Source: Bacillus sp. FJAT-50079 (GTDB taxonomy: Bacteria; Bacillota; Bacilli; Bacillales; Bacillaceae_C). Taken from it: a DNA stretch of 64,000 nt. The notes under the pieces are model-generated. The model worked only from the letters and a program-made list of their open reading frames with translations, was not told the origin of the DNA and made no database searches. The DNA lies in NCBI RefSeq assembly GCF_018343515.1, contig NZ_JAGYPD010000008.1, positions 62,001 through 126,000 on the forward strand. The letters run 5' to 3'. Every line of letters begins with the position of its first letter. Positions within the stretch are counted from its first letter, which is position 1. A program made the translations under genes and the position numbers. This document shows positions 1-8,324 of this stretch, piece after piece.

Positions 1-444
1 AGAACCTTTACAAGGAACAACCGGATGTACCCCTTTATTAATCATATCAACAAGCAGTTGCAATGTTTCTTCTCTAATTCCCGAAAATCCTTTTGCGAGA
101 GCGTTTGCCCGAAGTGTCATCATCGCTCTTACAACTGGAATAGGAAGAGGGTCTCCGACTCCGACTGCATCGGCTCGTAATAAATTCAGCTGCAATTTTG
201 CAATATCTTCTTTTTCGATTTCAATATCGCTTAGTTTTCCAAAACCTGTATTGACTCCATACAAAATTTTTCCATCCTGGAGCTGCTTTTCAATACGATT
301 GCGGCTCGCCCGTACCCGGAATAAGCTTTCTTTACTAACTGAAACAGCGGCATTCCCGTTTGCAATTCTTTGGACATCGTTTCGATTTAATGTAAATCCA
401 TCTAATTCAACACCCTCAACATTGACTAAGTCATTTCTCCCCAT
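1..444 (-). CDS. hutH: Histidine ammonia-lyase-like protein (HAL/PAL family), C-terminus off the left edge
   Basis: The first 148 residues of a HAL/PAL-family lyase; the gene continues beyond base 1. Start is the ATG at 444 behind a GTGGAG ribosome site. LYGVNTGFGKL (residues 61-71, with the catalytic-type Tyr62) and LRANALAKGFSGIR are family hallmarks. The visible part stops at HPVVPCKGS, just before the Ala-Ser-Gly triad that would form the MIO cofactor. Where HAL has the substrate-binding Ser-His (LSHxxGVG), this protein reads LRADAVGVG, so the imidazole-contacting His is Asp. Family membership is certain; histidine as substrate is doubtful. It is the last visible gene of the hut-like operon, 41 bases after the transporter gene. 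A modified histidine or another imidazole amino acid is an inferred alternative substrate. Confidence 0.9.
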   Translation of the reverse strand, partial: MGRNDLVNVEGVELDGFTLNRNDVQRIANGNAAVSVSKESLFRVRASRNRIEKQLQDGKILYGVNTGFGKLSDIEIEKEDIAKLQLNLLRADAVGVGDPLPIPVVRAMMTLRANALAKGFSGIREETLQLLVDMINKGVHPVVPCKGS

Positions 445-485
445 ATGATGTCAACTCCACTCTGAATATTTAGTATTTACTAATA

Positions 486-1802
486 TTATAAGACGAGCGC
501 TGCTATTACACCAAAAACAAATAATGGGATATTATAATGAATGAACGTTGGCACACACGTATCCCAAATATGATCATGTTTTCCGTCTGCATTCAAGCCC
601 GCCGTCGGTCCAAGCGTACTGTCTGATGCCGGTGATCCCGCATCACCTAATGCTCCAGCTGTTCCAAGCAATGCTGCGGTCGCTAACGGACTAAAGCCCA
701 TTAATATACATAGTGGAACAAAGACCGTTGCTAAAATAGGAACCGTTCCAAAGGAAGTTCCAATTCCCATTGTTACAAGTAATCCAATTAGTAACAATAC
801 GATTGCTGCTAAAAGTTTACTATCGCCAAGGATTGAATTCACATATTCAACTAAATGAATGACTGCACCGGTTTCCTTCAAGATCGTCGCATATCCTGAA
901 GCAATCAACATGACAAACGCAATTGCTCCCATCAATTTAACCCCATCTTGAACAACTTCCTCACCCTCTTTTAATGTTACAATTCTGCCGGCGAACATGA
1001 TAATAATTCCTGTAAGTGCACCAACAACCATTGAACTGAATGTGAGCTGGGCCGCGAGTGCAGCAACAACGGCGATTAGCGTTATATAATCTCTTAATTG
1101 AAATTTTCGTTTTGGCTTTTCACTTGCCGCACTCACTTCAGCAAAAGCCTCATCATGGTCCCCACCATAATTTCTTTCTTTTCGATACGTAAAAAAGATG
1201 GCGATAAATAAACCAACAAACATTCCGATAGCTGGAATCATCATTGCAAATGGTATTTGTGTTTGGGCAATTTGCATTCCATTCGCATTCATTTCAGTTG
1301 TAAGAATTCCATGAAAAATAATTCCGTATCCTACTGGTATCACAATATACGGCATTTTCAAACCAAAGGTAAGCGCGCTTGCCACTGCCCTTCGATCCAT
1401 TTTCAAATAGTTAAAGAATATTAATAGCGGCGGAATTAAGATCGGAATAAACGCAATATGAACAGGTATTAATGTTCCTGATAGACAAGTCAACCCCGCA
1501 ATAATCAATAATAAAGTGATTTTATTCCATTTCTTTTTCTCTAGCATTTTATCAATTAATATGGTCGTGAGCCCCGAATAGGCAATCATCGCTGCAAAAA
1601 TCCCTAATAATATATAGCTTAACGCTGTTTCTGCCTGCCCGCCCATTCCGCTAATAAATATGGAAATCGTATCGGATAATGATAGTTTAGCTGTAAGTCC
1701 AGCTGTAACTGCGGCGATTAATAATGCAAAAATGACATGCACCCTAGCAAGGCTCAATACAGTTAATACGATGACAGAAATTAATACAGGATTACTTAGC
1801 AT
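486..1802 (-). CDS. Na+/H+ antiporter-family transporter, YuiF-like (putative histidine or imidazole amino acid carrier)
   Basis: A 438-residue, highly hydrophobic protein with about 10-12 membrane segments, of the Na+/H+ antiporter (NhaC/YuiF) superfamily. Signature stretches are LAGLTCLSGTLIPVHIAFIP-like helices and a C-terminal GTAGALGDAGSPASDSTLGP loop. YuiF of Bacillus is usually regarded as an amino acid (probably histidine) permease. Its place between the M20 hydrolase and HAL-like genes of a hut-like operon supports uptake of the operon's substrate. Ribosome site GGGGAGAG precedes the ATG. Length fits the family (about 440 residues). The substrate is inferred from context only. Confidence 0.85.
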   Translation of the reverse strand: MLSNPVLISVIVLTVLSLARVHVIFALLIAAVTAGLTAKLSLSDTISIFISGMGGQAETALSYILLGIFAAMIAYSGLTTILIDKMLEKKKWNKITLLLIIAGLTCLSGTLIPVHIAFIPILIPPLLIFFNYLKMDRRAVASALTFGLKMPYIVIPVGYGIIFHGILTTEMNANGMQIAQTQIPFAMMIPAIGMFVGLFIAIFFTYRKERNYGGDHDEAFAEVSAASEKPKRKFQLRDYITLIAVVAALAAQLTFSSMVVGALTGIIIMFAGRIVTLKEGEEVVQDGVKLMGAIAFVMLIASGYATILKETGAVIHLVEYVNSILGDSKLLAAIVLLLIGLLVTMGIGTSFGTVPILATVFVPLCILMGFSPLATAALLGTAGALGDAGSPASDSTLGPTAGLNADGKHDHIWDTCVPTFIHYNIPLFVFGVIAALVL

Positions 1803-1918
1803 GCAGCTCTCTCCCCTTTTTTAAAAAATGTACCATCATTGTACCGGGCGATTCCTGAGAAAGAACCGCCATTCTCTTTAGACCATTTTTATCGTTTTAT
1901 TCAGAGGTATTCATCGTA

Positions 1919-3082
1919 TTATTTTTTATGTTTTTCATACCATTCCTCAATGAGTGCTGCTGTTAGCCTTCCTGTATTTACCAAGTTTTCAATACTGATG
2001 CATTCTCTAAAGGAATGAATGTTTTGGAATCCCAATCCTAGAGTTAAGCATGTCAGGCCATTCTCATTTAAGACATTCGTATCGGCCCCGCCTAATGTTT
2101 CGGTTAAGTATGGTTTTACGTTAATATTCTCAGCGGCTGCTTGTACGGTCTTCGTTAAAACATGATCCTCTGGAATATCGAAGCCGCTATATTTCTTTTC
2201 AACTGTCACCTTCACTGACCCATTGCTTTCCACCGCTGCCTGCTCCATCACTTCCTGCATATGCTTGAGCTGCTGGTCTAATTTTTCTTTTGAGAAGCTG
2301 CGTACCTCACCTGCAACCGTCACATTCCCGGGAATAATCGATGTTAACTCGCCGCCTTTGATAGTACCAATATTCGCAAGCGTCTCCTCATCAATTGTCC
2401 CTAGCTTCATGTTGGACAAGCCTTTCGCTGCAATCAAAAATGCGCTATTCCCTTCCTCCGCATTTAATGCAATATGGGCGGCATTTCCTTGCACTTCCAT
2501 CCAAATCCGACTGCTATATGGTCCCTTCAAAATAATTTGCCCTACATCTCCACTGCTGTCGAAAATATATCCTATTTTACTTTTCGCCTTGCTGTAATCC
2601 ATATATCTTGCCCCGACAAGCCCTGGCTGCTCATTCACGGTTAATATAAATTCAATCGGTCCATGGGGTACACCACTTTCGATCAGCGCACGGATCGCCT
2701 CCAAATAAGCGGCCAATGCCGCACGGTCGTCCGCACCTAAAATTGTCGTGCCATCCGAATAGATCACTCCGTCCTTGATGACTGGTTTTAGATCTCCTGT
2801 TGGCAGGACCGTATCCATATGTGTCGAGAAAAAGAGCGGTGGAATCGATGGGTCCGTTCCTTCATGCCATGCAATTAAGTTGCCGACTTCGCCATTGAAA
2901 TGTTTATGTGCTTGATCAAATTCAATCGTAAAACCTAGCTCCGGCAATGCCTTTTTTAAGTATTCGGCAACGGGTTGCTCTTTTGTACTCGGAGCATTTA
3001 ATTTGGCTAATTCAAGAAATAGATCTAGTAGTCTTTCACTATTTACCTGCTCTGCTGCAGTGGATAGTTGTTTCATTGTCAT
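1919..3082 (-). CDS. M20-family metallohydrolase (PepT/YqjE-like) in hut-like operon
   Basis: A 387-residue cytoplasmic M20 zinc amidohydrolase. Seen: STHMDT (His88, Asp90), LGADDRA (Asp118), TVNEQPGLVGA (Glu151 as general base), FDSSGDVG (Asp175) and NIHSFRE (His355). Most M20 enzymes have Glu-Glu at 151-152; here the second, normally a metal ligand, is Gln152. The dimerisation-domain motif GNAAHIALNAEEG is present. Start ATG has GGAGGG six bases upstream. The gene lies 39 bases after hutI, where a formiminoglutamate hydrolase (HutG) would be expected. M20 enzymes include N-carbamoyl-amino acid and allantoate amidohydrolases, so release of glutamate from the ring-opened product is a reasonable inference. 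Dipeptidase activity is the alternative. Confidence 0.85.
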   Translation of the reverse strand: MTMKQLSTAAEQVNSERLLDLFLELAKLNAPSTKEQPVAEYLKKALPELGFTIEFDQAHKHFNGEVGNLIAWHEGTDPSIPPLFFSTHMDTVLPTGDLKPVIKDGVIYSDGTTILGADDRAALAAYLEAIRALIESGVPHGPIEFILTVNEQPGLVGARYMDYSKAKSKIGYIFDSSGDVGQIILKGPYSSRIWMEVQGNAAHIALNAEEGNSAFLIAAKGLSNMKLGTIDEETLANIGTIKGGELTSIIPGNVTVAGEVRSFSKEKLDQQLKHMQEVMEQAAVESNGSVKVTVEKKYSGFDIPEDHVLTKTVQAAAENINVKPYLTETLGGADTNVLNENGLTCLTLGLGFQNIHSFRECISIENLVNTGRLTAALIEEWYEKHKK

Positions 3083-3121
3083 GCAAATCCCTCCGTTTAT
3101 ATCAGTAGACTTTAGATATTT

Positions 3122-4369
3122 TCACCGACTAACGACAATCTTGCCATCTTTGATAACGCTCTCAATAATATTCGTGCCAAGCTCGTAAGCAATATGTTTA
3201 TACGTTGGGACATCCCATATTTGCAAGTCTGCGATTTTTCCGACTTGAATCATTCCCCTATCATCCAAATCAAGCGCTTGGGCTCCTCCGTATGTAGCCG
3301 CTTTAATCGCTTCCTCCACTGAAAATTTGTATAGTCGACATGCCAAGTTGATCACAAATTGCATCGATTCTGTATAACAGGCCGGACAGAGATCGGTCGC
3401 TAACGCAATTTTCATTCCAGCATCTAACATTCGTCGTGCTTCAAACGGTTGTTTATGCCCTACCGCAAAATCCAATGCTGGCATTAGCACTCCAGTAACC
3501 TTTGCTTCTGCTAGCTTTTTCATCACTTCCGGCGGTGTATAATTTAAATGGTCAATCGACACCATCTTCATTTCAGCAGCTAGATCAGAACCACCGATAT
3601 AAGAATAGGCATCCGCATGAATTTTCGCTTTCATTCCGTGTTCCAGTCCTGCTTTTAAAATCCGCTCGGACTCTTCCGCAGTAAAATAACCTTCATCACA
3701 CCAAACATCACAAAACTCAGCAAGCCCGCGCTTACTTACGAGCGGAATCATTTCGTTAATAATAATATCGATATACTCTTCCTTTGTTGTATTTTCTGGA
3801 AACCCATGCGCACCTAAAAAAGTATTAATCACATCCAACGGGGTTTCCTCGCCAAGTCGACGACTCACTTCTAAAATTTTAATCTCGCTTTCTGTTGTAA
3901 GTCCATATCCACTTTTGCTCTCAACTGTTGTAATTCCATATTCGAGCATGTTTAACATCCGCTTTTTTGCTTGTTGAAATAATTCTTCTTCTGGAGCATC
4001 TCTTGTCAGCTCAACGGTACGGTTTGGACCTACCGTAACAGTTAACTGCTTTAATTTCTCGAGATTTCCCGTTAATTTAGCTGCGTATTCTTCCACTCGT
4101 GTTCCATAAAATACCAAATGTGTATGCGAGTCGACAAATCCTGGGGCAACAACTTTTCCTGTCGCATCAATGACATCCTTTTTTTCAAACGCAAAATCAT
4201 TAGCCATTTCTTCCTCAGATCCCACTCCGACAATCAAACCGTCTTTTATCGCAATCCAAGCATTTGTGATGACCCCAATTTCATCAGAACGACCACCGGC
4301 ACAAGTAATCACTTCTGCCGCATTGCTAATGAGTAAATCTACCTTTGTCTTTACTTTCGTTTCGGACAT
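3122..4369 (-). CDS. hutI: Imidazolonepropionase-like amidohydrolase
   Basis: A 415-residue metal-dependent hydrolase of the HutI type, opening the five-membered ring made by the urocanase step. Seen: VDSHTHLVFYGTR (His82, His84), SKSGYGLTTESE, FLGAHGFP (His188), KIHADAY (His251), SIDHL, and ALATD (Asp326). Differences from characterised HutI: the Glu following His-Ala-Asp (HADEx, implicated in catalysis) is Ala254. The GGGILSTV substrate loop is replaced by a KQLTVTVGPNR stretch near 107-117, and the ATDxNPGS loop reads ATDLCPACYT. So the fold and metal site are kept but the ring-binding shell is changed. Ribosome site GGAGTGAG. It lies between the YjiH gene, after an unexplained 222-base gap, and the M20 gene. 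Confidence 0.88.
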   Translation of the reverse strand: MSETKVKTKVDLLISNAAEVITCAGGRSDEIGVITNAWIAIKDGLIVGVGSEEEMANDFAFEKKDVIDATGKVVAPGFVDSHTHLVFYGTRVEEYAAKLTGNLEKLKQLTVTVGPNRTVELTRDAPEEELFQQAKKRMLNMLEYGITTVESKSGYGLTTESEIKILEVSRRLGEETPLDVINTFLGAHGFPENTTKEEYIDIIINEMIPLVSKRGLAEFCDVWCDEGYFTAEESERILKAGLEHGMKAKIHADAYSYIGGSDLAAEMKMVSIDHLNYTPPEVMKKLAEAKVTGVLMPALDFAVGHKQPFEARRMLDAGMKIALATDLCPACYTESMQFVINLACRLYKFSVEEAIKAATYGGAQALDLDDRGMIQVGKIADLQIWDVPTYKHIAYELGTNIIESVIKDGKIVVSR

Positions 4370-4591
4370 CTTTTCTCACTCCTATCAATTACGTCTCGGC
4401 ATCATTACGTCCAGATGTTTTTTCAAGCTCACTCGAAAAACTCCCCTAAAAATCTGTGAGATCTGCCGGAGGCTTAACTTGAAGCTGAATTCTTTGACTT
4501 GAAGGGCAATACGTATTCCCAAACATTTATAGAAATAGGGCATTTCTGCCGATTCCCCACGTAAATTTAAGTTCTTTCGTCTGAAAAATTA

Positions 4592-5947
4592 CTATAATAT
4601 GAGAAGCGCAAGCGGTGTAATAATGATTAGCGTTAATACCGTTCTCAAAAACCAAATTACAAGGATGTGACTCATTTTTAACGGTATTTCAGTGGATAAG
4701 ATACATGGGATTAATGCAGAAAAGAACAAAATGACTGAGACGGAGAGCGAAGCAATAATAAAGCGAGTTTCCAAACTTGCCTCCAGCACAACTAAAGAAG
4801 GTAAGAACATATCAATTAAATTAATCGTTGCTGCTTTCGCTGCAAGAAATGGTTCAGGAATTTGCAACAAAGCAGTTAAAGGATAAAATATATATCCTAA
4901 ATAATCGAAAACCGGTGTATAATTAGCCAAGATCAAGCCAATTAATCCAATTGACATAATAGAAGGCAAAATTCCCATTGCCATTACGAAACCATCTTTC
5001 ACATTTACCCATATATTCGCCCCAAGCTTCGGAGCATTGTGGGCAGTGATCATCGCTTGTTCCCATGCATATTTCATTCGTTTTTCTTTAATAATCTTTT
5101 CCGGAAATCCCTCACCTGTATAATACTCATCCTTCATTTTATTAATAGGCCAAATTCTTGTAGTAATAGCCGTTACAAGAAACGTAACAAGAAATGTCAG
5201 CCAAAAATACAAATTCCATATATGCATTAAATCCAATGTTTTTGCGACAACAATCATAAATGTGGCGGATACAGTAGAAAATCCCGTTGCAATAATAACG
5301 GCTTCCCTTTGCGTATATTTCCCCTCTTTATAAATCCGGTTCGTTATTAACAGACCGATCGAATAGCTCCCAACAAATGATGCAACGGCATCAATAGCTG
5401 AGCGTCCTGGTGTCCTCCAAATGGGACGCATAATCGGTTGCATAAATATGCCGACAAATTCAAGCAACCCGTAGCCAACAAGCATTGCTAAAAAGATGGC
5501 ACCAATTGGAACAAGAACGCCGATTGGAATGAGTAATTGATAAAACCAATAAGGTCCCATATCCTCAGCCATTAACCACGCTGGCCCCAATTCGAATAAA
5601 ACAAAAAAGGCAGCAATTGCTCCTAACACTTTACAGATGGAAATGGCCATTTCCACTTTTGTTTTATTCCATGTTTTTTTATAAAACGGGTAAATCGCTC
5701 CTAAAATAACAACGAGCATTGCATAATAAGAAGGGGTGCTTCCGGTAGATTCACGAATCCACGTAACAAAATGGTCCAATGGGATTGAATTTTTACCATT
5801 TACTTCGATAGGAATGAAAAACATAAAAATCCCAATCGCACTGAAAATAAAAAATTTAGCAATGTTCTTGGCAGAATAAATCGACTGATTCGAAACGTCT
5901 ATCACTTGTCCTTGCTCTGTATTGACTTGTCCGTGAAGTTGACTCAT
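4592..5947 (-). CDS. YjiH-family nucleoside-recognition (GATE) domain membrane protein
   Basis: A 451-residue integral membrane protein with about ten hydrophobic segments. Start MSQLHGQ at 5947 is chosen because AGGGGTGAAG lies just upstream; a longer frame reaches 5986 without a ribosome site. The SIGLLITNRIYKEGKYTQRE segment and the surrounding helices match the YjiH family (nucleoside recognition GATE domain), whose role is mostly unknown but probably transport. It sits second in the hut-like operon after urocanase, so it may import or export an intermediate. Function is inferred only; the family assignment is fairly firm. Confidence 0.8.
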   Translation of the reverse strand: MSQLHGQVNTEQGQVIDVSNQSIYSAKNIAKFFIFSAIGIFMFFIPIEVNGKNSIPLDHFVTWIRESTGSTPSYYAMLVVILGAIYPFYKKTWNKTKVEMAISICKVLGAIAAFFVLFELGPAWLMAEDMGPYWFYQLLIPIGVLVPIGAIFLAMLVGYGLLEFVGIFMQPIMRPIWRTPGRSAIDAVASFVGSYSIGLLITNRIYKEGKYTQREAVIIATGFSTVSATFMIVVAKTLDLMHIWNLYFWLTFLVTFLVTAITTRIWPINKMKDEYYTGEGFPEKIIKEKRMKYAWEQAMITAHNAPKLGANIWVNVKDGFVMAMGILPSIMSIGLIGLILANYTPVFDYLGYIFYPLTALLQIPEPFLAAKAATINLIDMFLPSLVVLEASLETRFIIASLSVSVILFFSALIPCILSTEIPLKMSHILVIWFLRTVLTLIIITPLALLIL

Positions 5948-6046
5948 CTCTTCACCCCTATCAAATTTTCTCAGTGGCAATGGCATAAAAGGGCAAGTAG
6001 AGATCCTGCTTCATTCGGATCTCTACTCGTTGTCTTCCGTATTGGA

Positions 6047-7768
6047 TTAGGATTTCACTTCCTCCTTTTCCAAATCCTTTGGACCGAATGTTGCTTTTGG
6101 TGACCACCATAATGGAATTTTAATGCTGTCCTCTGTTAGTTTCCCTTTTCCATTGGCAACATCCTGTGCAATTTTGTAACCGGCTTGAGCATGGCGGACA
6201 ACACCGATACCTGAGTCAACAGTCATTGCCACCTCAAGTCTCATATCTGATTCTGCTGTTCCATCTGCAATCATCGTCACACCCGTATGAACGGCTTCAC
6301 CCATCGAGTAGTTTGCTTGAAGGGCAATTAAGTCGCACATCCCAACAGCATTTAGAAGGCCGTTTAACATTGGCCAGTCAGAAATTAAATCACTTCCATC
6401 CTTCATATCTTCAGACTCAAATGTCGGGTTCACAATGGAACCAGAGTCTAGATTATCGCGTGAGAATGCAACCGGTCCAGCAAGTTCACCGCGACGAATC
6501 ATATCATTTACCTCGAGAGCAAACTTTTTCCGCTGACCAAAGCCCATATAGCAAATACGTGCTGGCAATGCTTCGATTGGAATATGTTCTTTCGCAAGCT
6601 TAATCCAGCGGGTAACAAGATAATCATCACTAAATTTCTCTAAAATCATATCATCGATTTTTCTTAAATCTTCTGGATCACCTGATAAACATACCCAGCG
6701 GAAAGGCCCACGTCCTTCGCAGAAGAGCGGACGAATATATTCGGCGACAAATCCAGGTAAACGTTTTGCCTCTTTCGAATTCATTCCTGCATCCACACAT
6801 TCTTTTCTATGACTTGTTCCGTATTCAAAGGAATGAACGCCAAGATCCATAAATTTAATAAGCGCCTTCAATTCACGAATCATTGTTTCACGTGCTTTTT
6901 CCAAATATAGTTCGCGATTCGTATCACGAAGCTCCTCCGCTTCTTGCACTGTATACCCTGCCGGCAAATAAGAAATTGGGTCATGTCCCGGTGTCATCGA
7001 TGTTGAAATATCCGGTAGCCATCCTGACTGAAGAACTTCTTCAAAAATATCCGCCGCGTTTCCAACAACCGCTACACCGAGTGGTTTTCCCTCAGCCGCA
7101 TGCTGCTTAGCCATTGCGATTGCATCATCCAAGGAATCAGCAAGCACATCAATAAAGCCTTTTTCAATTCGGCGCTGAATGATTTCTACGTTTGAGTCGC
7201 ATAAAATCGCTACGCCGCCATGCATCGTCATTGCTCTCGTTTGGTTTCCACCCATTCCACCCGCTCCAGCGGTTAGAAGAATTTTTCCGACAAGTGAATC
7301 ATTGTAATGCAGGCGCGCAATCGCTGACAATGTTTCGAACGTTCCTTGAATAACTCCTTGTGTTCCGATATACTCCCAAGGTGCTGCTGTATAGTTCGCA
7401 TACATCGTCAAGTTTTTATCTTGTAGATCATAAAATGTCGGCCAGTCCGCTTTCATAATATTCGTCGTTGCCATAACAACGGTTGGCGCGTACTTATGTG
7501 TTTTAAATACAGCTACGGGCATTCCAGACTGTACAACTAATGTTTCATCATCCTCAAGCTCTTTTAAAGATTGTACAATCGCATGATAAGACTCCCAGTT
7601 CCGTGCCGCTTTTCCAATTCCTCCGTATATAACAAGCTCTTCCGGCTTTTCAGCATTCTCCATATTGTTTTCTAACATTCTCAAAATGGCCTCTTGTCTC
7701 CAGCCTTTACAACGTAACTCCGGCCCTCTTTGTGCCTTCACTGAATATAAAATTTCTGGTTTTGACAT
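6047..7768 (-). CDS. hutU: Urocanate hydratase-like protein (divergent urocanase)
   Basis: A 573-residue cytoplasmic NAD-dependent hydratase of the urocanase family. Seen: ANYTAAPWEYIGTQGVIQGT (about 124-143), TAGAGGMGGNQ (166-176), PGHDPISYLPAGY, RPLFCEGRGPFRW, and LPARICYMGFGQRKK with the active-site-type Cys406. The glycine-rich HHGGGVGMGYSxHAG block near the active site of true urocanases is replaced by LQANYSMGEAVHTG (483-496), and GLGGMGGAQ is GAGGMGGNQ. The protein is also about 20 residues longer than usual. Start is the ATG at 7768 because GGAGGT, which overlaps an earlier in-frame ATG (7783), is spaced correctly for it. First gene after the sigma-54 promoter at 7816-7831. Urocanate itself may not be the substrate. 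Confidence 0.88.
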   Translation of the reverse strand: MSKPEILYSVKAQRGPELRCKGWRQEAILRMLENNMENAEKPEELVIYGGIGKAARNWESYHAIVQSLKELEDDETLVVQSGMPVAVFKTHKYAPTVVMATTNIMKADWPTFYDLQDKNLTMYANYTAAPWEYIGTQGVIQGTFETLSAIARLHYNDSLVGKILLTAGAGGMGGNQTRAMTMHGGVAILCDSNVEIIQRRIEKGFIDVLADSLDDAIAMAKQHAAEGKPLGVAVVGNAADIFEEVLQSGWLPDISTSMTPGHDPISYLPAGYTVQEAEELRDTNRELYLEKARETMIRELKALIKFMDLGVHSFEYGTSHRKECVDAGMNSKEAKRLPGFVAEYIRPLFCEGRGPFRWVCLSGDPEDLRKIDDMILEKFSDDYLVTRWIKLAKEHIPIEALPARICYMGFGQRKKFALEVNDMIRRGELAGPVAFSRDNLDSGSIVNPTFESEDMKDGSDLISDWPMLNGLLNAVGMCDLIALQANYSMGEAVHTGVTMIADGTAESDMRLEVAMTVDSGIGVVRHAQAGYKIAQDVANGKGKLTEDSIKIPLWWSPKATFGPKDLEKEEVKS

Positions 7769-7815
7769 ATGTAATACCTCCATGTTAGATTTTTTCTTAC
7801 TCGCTAACTATATAA

Positions 7816-7831
7816 TGCAAGTTGCGTGCCA
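7816..7831 (-). promoter_or_regulatory. Sigma-54 (-24/-12) promoter of the hut-like operon
   Basis: On the minus strand this reads TGGCACGCAACTTGCA, a full match to TGGCAC-N5-TTGCW. It lies 48 bases before the urocanase-like start codon, and transcription would begin about 12 bases downstream of the TTGCA. The divergent gene at 8325 encodes an enhancer-binding protein with an intact GAFTGA motif, which explains how the promoter is opened. Confidence 0.9.
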
Positions 7832-7959
7832 ATTTCAAAATTATTACTGAAAAATTACATTTTTCATAAAAATCAATCGATTATATAGGGATTTTCCCTC
7901 TCTTTCTTTCATCCACCCTATGATTCAGTTAGCTGATACGGTATAATGACGTTAAAATC

Positions 7960-7975
7960 GCAGAGAAATTTTGCA
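7960..7975. promoter_or_regulatory. Candidate upstream activator site 1 (GCAGAGAAATTTTGCA)
   Basis: This 16-base word recurs with one mismatch at 8039-8054. Each copy has TGCA-like ends in inverted orientation, as expected for a Fis-type dimer site. It lies about 130 bases upstream of the sigma-54 promoter, a typical enhancer distance. Binding by the product of the gene at 8325 is inferred. Confidence 0.65.
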
Positions 7976-8038
7976 CCTTGTTTTCTTTAAAAGTATAGAT
8001 GTTTCTCACCATTTGATAACGCTTACATTCCAGGTGGT

Positions 8039-8054
8039 GCAGAGAGATTTTGCA
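8039..8054. promoter_or_regulatory. Candidate upstream activator site 2 (GCAGAGAGATTTTGCA)
   Basis: Second copy of the 16-base word, starting 79 bases from the first and about 210 bases upstream of the -24 element. With a leading T the site is TGCA...TGCA, an imperfect dyad. Tandem sites like these are usual for sigma-54 activators that oligomerise on DNA. Confidence 0.65.
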
Positions 8055-8124
8055 TGCAAACTGCCAAACTAATAATCTGTTTAAGTTGAATTAAGATTTC
8101 CTAAGTAATTTATTTTTGAACAGA

Positions 8125-8250
8125 AGTAGTGGAGTGGAAGGCGTAAATTCCTAAAAAACGCTTCATATTTCCTGCGTCCCGTACGGATTCACGGAACAGG
8201 ACAGGTGAGCCCCTAGGAAACGACCGCCTGGAACGCAATCAACGATGTTT
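8125..8250. repeat. Degenerate Bacillus-type intergenic repeat
   Basis: The stretch runs from GTGGAGTGGAAGGCG through a GC-richer middle (TCCTGCGTCCCG, ACAGGTGAGCCCC) to CGCCTGGAACGCAATCAACG. This is the layout of the widespread Bacillus intergenic element that ends in TGGAACGGAAATCAACG. It resembles the repeats at 34995-35225 and 43275-43495 in type but is a different, decayed copy. No coding capacity is seen. Confidence 0.5.
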
Positions 8251-8324
8251 GCCTCACAAGTCGTATGTAAATGATCCATTTCAACTTATCTATTTTTCAT
8301 AAAGAAATAATAGGAGGTACGTTC

